Shown piece after piece: positions 61,144 through 64,000 of a DNA stretch of 64,000 nucleotides. Every line of letters starts with the position of its first letter. Positions within the stretch are counted from its first letter, which is position 1. The translations under genes and the position numbers were made by a program. A model generated the notes under the pieces. It made no database searches. It was given only the letters and a program-made list of their open reading frames with translations, and was not told where the DNA came from. This stretch comes from Kocuria rosea subsp. polaris (GTDB lineage Bacteria; Actinomycetota; Actinomycetes; Actinomycetales; Micrococcaceae): contig MLDA01000019.1 in assembly GCA_023896275.1 (NCBI GenBank), positions 1 to 64,000 on the forward strand, given 5' to 3'.

Positions 61144-61450
61144 GTCGTCACTCCTTCCGGCAGTGGCGGACCGGCCTTCGCGAGGCCGCGGTAACTGCCC
61201 TTGTTTTTCGGGTTGATCGGCTATCCACCCCTCGTGGGTGGCGCCCCTGGCACAGGCTGCCTCTCGGCCCCCGCATCCTGACCGGACGAGCCGGACCGCT
61301 GGATGCGCGGTCCACGCCTCCCGGGTTCCAAGAACCGGGCCGGACGTGAAAACGCTGTACGCGAAGTCAATCGGCCGCACCTGACGCTGGCCGCCGCACC
61401 CGGAGGCACGGCAGAACGCATCGATGCAGACGACTGCACGCACCAGTGTA
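61144..61450 (-). promoter_or_regulatory. rpsB promoter and long leader with hairpins
   Basis: A TACACT -10 box on the minus strand at 61445-61450 would start a leader of about 295 nt. It contains no gene. It has several stems: CCACCC/GGGTGG near 61223-61240, GGACCGC/GCGGTCC at 61293-61313, and GGTTC/GAACC near 61324-61336. Ribosomal protein S2 represses its own mRNA in enterobacteria, so a regulatory leader is plausible here, but no known motif was recognised. The remaining 61451-61570 holds only the upstream region of the M23-like gene. Confidence 0.4.
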
Positions 61451-61570
61451 CTACAGCGCGGACCCCGCCCCGGCCCCGACCCGACGTCCACAGACGACCG
61501 TTCGGGTCACCTCGTCCACACCGTACGACGACGCCGCGCCCGGGTGGCGCCGGTGGGGCACGCTCGTGCC

Positions 61571-62155
61571 ATGAACCATTCACCATCGCGCCGGAGATAC
61601 GGCCGAGCGCCAACGGCCGCCACCGCGGTGGCGGCCATACTCGCCGTGTTGATCTCGGTCCCATCTGCGACCGCGGACGTCCCGCACGGCGGCTCGCCCC
61701 CGGCGGCGGCACAGCCGGGCCGAGTACCGGCGGCCGACTGGGAGTGGCCGCTCGGGGACGCGGCCTCACCACCGCGCGTCGCGCGCGGTTTCGAGGAGCC
61801 GGAGTCTGCCTGGGGGCCCGGTCACCGCGGCGCCGACCTGGTTGCGGACCGCGGCGCGCAGGTCCGCTCCCCCGCCGGGGGCACGGTCGCCTTCGTCGGC
61901 GTCGTAGTCGACCGCCCGGTGCTCAGCATCGACCACGGCAACGGGCTGCGCACAAGCCTCGAACCGGTCCAGGCTCAGGTGCAGGTCGGGGACGCCGTGT
62001 CCGCAGGCGAGATCGTCGGCACCATCGCCGAGGGCGGGCACTGCGGAGCGGGCTGCCTCCACTGGGGGCTGCGACTCGACGGGGTCTACATCGACCCACT
62101 GCCAACGGTCAGGGACCTTCGGCCGTCGATCCTCTTGCCGCTTCCGGCCGGGTGA
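61571..62155 (+). CDS. M23-family peptidase-like protein, degenerate active site
   Basis: The 194-residue exported protein has a basic N-terminus and a hydrophobic signal segment (about 15-34, ending SATA). A LysM-free M23 domain follows at about 55-185. The first zinc motif HxxxD is present (H85, D89 in GHRGADL). The second motif, normally HxH, reads C162-L-H164 in GCLHWGLRLDG, so the catalytic histidine is replaced by cysteine. CLHWG variants are common in actinobacterial homologues next to rpsB (for example Rv2891). The protein may bind peptidoglycan or act as a regulator rather than a hydrolase. Its 3' end overlaps the convergent glycosyltransferase gene by 47 bp. Confidence 0.85.
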   Translation: MNHSPSRRRYGRAPTAATAVAAILAVLISVPSATADVPHGGSPPAAAQPGRVPAADWEWPLGDAASPPRVARGFEEPESAWGPGHRGADLVADRGAQVRSPAGGTVAFVGVVVDRPVLSIDHGNGLRTSLEPVQAQVQVGDAVSAGEIVGTIAEGGHCGAGCLHWGLRLDGVYIDPLPTVRDLRPSILLPLPAG

Positions 62156-63380
62156 CGCGGCGGTAGATCTCCATCATCTTCGAGGTCTGCCGGCTCTGCA
62201 TCAGCTGGTCGGCACCGGTGGCGCGCCAGCGTCTGCCGGCTCCGATCTGGGCCACCGCGCCGGAGATTGCGCTGGCGAGACCGGCCACCGTGTCGTCCGG
62301 GGTCAGCCAGTAACTGCCGCCGGGCAGATCTGCGGCGATCCGGTGGTCGCTGAGGATCGTCGGGGTGCCCAGGGCCGCCGCCTCGAACACCGTCATACCC
62401 TGGGTCTCAAACCCTATCGACGTCTGCACGAGCGCATCCGCGGCCGCCAGTTCGGCGAGCATCTGCTCGTAGGTGACCTTGCCGCGGAAGACGAATCGCG
62501 GCCCGCCGGCGCGGCTGGCGCTCATGGGCAGGTGGCGGGCGACCAGCGATTCGGCCTTCGCGCGCTGAGCTCCGTCGCCGAAGACATGCACGTCGACACC
62601 CTGCTTCGAGGCGAGGACCGCCTCGAGGAACGGGATGAGACGCTTCTCGGGGCTGAACCTGCCCGTCCAGACGAGCCGGATGCGGTCGTCGTGCTCGCCC
62701 CGTGCCGGCGGAGACGCGATCAATTCGCGGGCGATGTCGTCGTCGAGGCCCGTGGGGACGACGTCGATGTCGTCGAAGACGTTGTGTTCCTCGAGGAGCG
62801 AGGCGAAGTGCGTCGACGGCGCCGTGACCGCTGCGGCGGCGTCGGTGAATCCGCGCAGGTACGTCCAAGCGTCCTTCGGCACGGGGCCCTGCAGCCGCAT
62901 CAGCCGGTGCTGGGCCAGGCCGAAGCCGCGCTGGACGAGACCCGGCAGCGGCACGGTGGCCGCCAGCCCGACGTCGAGCCGGTTGTGCATCGTGTGCACG
63001 ACGGGTGTCCCGTGGCGCTGGGCGAAACGGTAGCCGATGACGGCGCCCCAGAAGTCGGCCTGGATGTGCACGACGTCGACCGACGCCCAGCCGTCGAAGG
63101 CGCGGTCCAACCGGGCGTCGAGCCGACGGTTCGGCACGTTGAGGGAGTATTCGCCCGGTCCGAGCGGCACTCCCGGCAACTCGATCACCGAGAGCATCGC
63201 CGGCTGTTCATCGCGCCCGCGGCGGCGCCGGGCGGGGGCGACGATCGTGACGCGGTGGCCGAGCCGTTCAAGGAAGCGTTGCTGCAACAAGACCGAGGTC
63301 TGCATGCCGCCGAGCGTTCCGGGGTGCTGGTCGGCGAAGACCGCGATGTGCAGGGCGGGCGCCTGCGAGCTTTCTGCCAT
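62109..63380 (-). CDS. Glycosyltransferase, GT4-type (GT-B fold)
   Basis: The protein has 423 residues. An N-terminal acceptor domain begins HIAVFADQHPGTLGGMQTSVLLQQRFLERLGH, with VVHTMHNRLDVGL. A C-terminal donor domain has VWTGRFSPEKRLIPFLEAV, FVFRGKVTYEQMLAELAAADALVQTS and the E-x7-E motif in GFETQGMTVFEAAALGTP. Such enzymes transfer mannose or glucose to lipid or glycan acceptors of the envelope. ATG at 63380 is chosen (AAAGG upstream); the longer frame from 63527 would enter the tRNA gene. Confidence 0.9.
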   Translation of the reverse strand: MAESSQAPALHIAVFADQHPGTLGGMQTSVLLQQRFLERLGHRVTIVAPARRRRGRDEQPAMLSVIELPGVPLGPGEYSLNVPNRRLDARLDRAFDGWASVDVVHIQADFWGAVIGYRFAQRHGTPVVHTMHNRLDVGLAATVPLPGLVQRGFGLAQHRLMRLQGPVPKDAWTYLRGFTDAAAAVTAPSTHFASLLEEHNVFDDIDVVPTGLDDDIARELIASPPARGEHDDRIRLVWTGRFSPEKRLIPFLEAVLASKQGVDVHVFGDGAQRAKAESLVARHLPMSASRAGGPRFVFRGKVTYEQMLAELAAADALVQTSIGFETQGMTVFEAAALGTPTILSDHRIAADLPGGSYWLTPDDTVAGLASAISGAVAQIGAGRRWRATGADQLMQSRQTSKMMEIYRRVTRPEAARGSTAEGP

Positions 63381-63496
63381 CGGTGCCTTTCGCGTTTCGG
63401 CGGCGGCCGGGGCCGGGAGCCTCGGCCGCTGCCACAGTGAACGGGCCGGCCCCGGCGGGTGCGTCGCGCGGACGCGCCCGCCGGAGCGAGCCTCGG

Positions 63497-63570
63497 TAGG
63501 GCGAGTGGGGCTTGAACCCACGACCAAAGGATTATGAGTCCTCTGCTCTGACCAACTGAGCTACCGCCCC
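63497..63570 (-). tRNA. tRNA with CAU anticodon (Met elongator or Ile2)
   Basis: On the minus strand a 74-nt cloverleaf can be folded. The acceptor stem GGGGCGG pairs with TCGCCCT with G-U pairs at both ends. There is a D arm with AGCTCAGTTGGTC, an anticodon loop CTCATAA, a T arm GTGGG-TTCAAGC-CCCAC, and discriminator A. CCA is not encoded. A CAU anticodon in an elongator-like body can be tRNA-Met or the lysidine-modified tRNA-Ile. The stem GACTCATAATC resembles Ile2 tRNAs but does not decide it. Confidence 0.9.
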
Positions 63571-63652
63571 GAACCGCTGCCGCCCGGGCAGCGAACCCAT
63601 CCTACTATCGGTTCCCTGCCCGCGCGTCGCGGCTGCCGCGCCTGGCCGGGTT

Positions 63653-64000
63653 TCAGCTGGTGACCGTCGAGGGGTCGGCACCGCGGTAGATCGCCTCGAA
63701 GGTACCCATCGTCTTGTCCTGGCTGTGCTTGGCGGCCTTGTCGTGACCCGCCGCGCCCATCCGTCGACGCCCCTCCTCGTCCAGGGCCAGAATCCGGTCC
63801 AGCTTTTCCGCGAGGTCCGCGGCATCCCCTGGTGTGAAGAGGTAACCGTTGACCCCGTCGTCGACGAGGTGCGGTAGCGCCATCGCGTCAGCGAGGACCA
63901 CCGGGCGCGACGCCGAGAGCGCCTCGAGCGTCACCAGCGACTGCAGTTCAGCGGTGCCTGGCTGGCAGAAGACGTCGGCGGCGAGATAGGCGCTGCGCAG
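63653..64000 (-). CDS. Glycosyltransferase, GT4-type, C-terminal part (truncated by window edge)
   Basis: The open frame runs past 64000. The visible 115 residues are the end of a GT-B donor domain: AADVFCQPGTAELQSLVTLEALSASRPVVLAD with the E-x7-E motif, LPHLVDDGVNGYLFTPGDAADLAEKL and the closing helix. It is related in type to the glycosyltransferase at 62109, with a tRNA gene between them. Confidence 0.85.
   Translation of the reverse strand: MRSAYLAADVFCQPGTAELQSLVTLEALSASRPVVLADAMALPHLVDDGVNGYLFTPGDAADLAEKLDRILALDEEGRRRMGAAGHDKAAKHSQDKTMGTFEAIYRGADPSTVTS

Noticed and set aside
61221-61772. Minus-strand open frame upstream of rpsB
   Set aside because: It covers the rpsB leader and is antisense to the M23-like gene start. 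Its Arg/Pro-rich translation has no recognisable feature.
63497-63570. Assigning the CAU tRNA firmly to Met or Ile
   Set aside because: The anticodon is compatible with both elongator Met and lysidine-modified Ile2, and sequence by eye does not separate them.
1-64000. CRISPR array, prophage or integrative element
   Set aside because: No regularly spaced repeat array, phage structural gene, integrase or tRNA-associated attachment repeat was seen. The only mobile-element trace is at the left edge.

Overview
This window is chromosomal DNA from a high-GC actinobacterium, most likely of the Micrococcaceae (Arthrobacter and relatives). The evidence is a very high G+C third-position bias, a DUF4081-GNAT gene after ispG, an Ala/Pro/Glu-rich tail on ribosomal protein S2, an M23-type gene divergent from rpsB, and many starts sitting 6-8 nt after a TAnnnT -10 box (leaderless transcripts). 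I see no rRNA operon, CRISPR array or prophage. There is one tRNA gene, and the remnant of one insertion-sequence end at the left edge.

Housekeeping backbone. Four groups of essential genes all read on the minus strand: rpsB-tsf-pyrH-frr-cdsA (56.9-61.1 kb), a DivIVA-domain gene (56.1-56.7 kb), dxr-rip1 (23.2-25.9 kb), and ispG-GNAT plus proS (2.1-9.4 kb). In related actinobacteria these groups usually lie close together. Here two accessory blocks separate them, about 9.9-23.2 kb and about 26-56 kb.

Left part (0-9.9 kb): an interrupted DUF222/HNH-type gene, a TauE/SafE exporter, proS, a BenE-type transporter, small hypothetical genes, an AraC/GyrI regulator, GNAT, ispG and a YciI-like gene.

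Accessory block 1 (9.9-23.2 kb) is a sugar or glycoside oxidation locus. It holds a binding protein with two permeases and no ATPase, four Gfo/Idh/MocA oxidoreductases, two xylose-isomerase-like TIM-barrel proteins, a ThuA-domain protein and two paralogous ROK repressors. Three intergenic sites carry related half-sites (GACTTNTG ... CANAAGTC), so the block looks like a single regulon. The substrate is unknown.

Accessory block 2 (26-56 kb) contains: ohrR-ohr with a clear palindromic operator between its -35 and -10; a leucine/isovalerate catabolic operon (carboxylase beta and alpha subunits, acyl-CoA dehydrogenase, MaoC hydratase, CitE-like lyase) with a divergent TetR gene; a LacI-controlled GH32 fructosidase/ABC sugar locus; a dipeptide/oligopeptide ABC transporter; a branched-chain 2-oxoacid dehydrogenase operon (E1alpha, E1beta, E2, no E3) with a perfect CRP/GlxR-type site upstream; and a LytS/LytTR two-component system flanked on each side by a solute:sodium symporter with a small membrane partner. 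Three helically phased direct repeats lie upstream of the kinase gene.

Right edge (61.1-64 kb): a long rpsB leader, a degenerate M23-family gene, two family-4 type glycosyltransferases (the second runs off the window) and a tRNA with a CAU anticodon between them.

Functions rest on reading motifs and gene order by eye. No database search was run.
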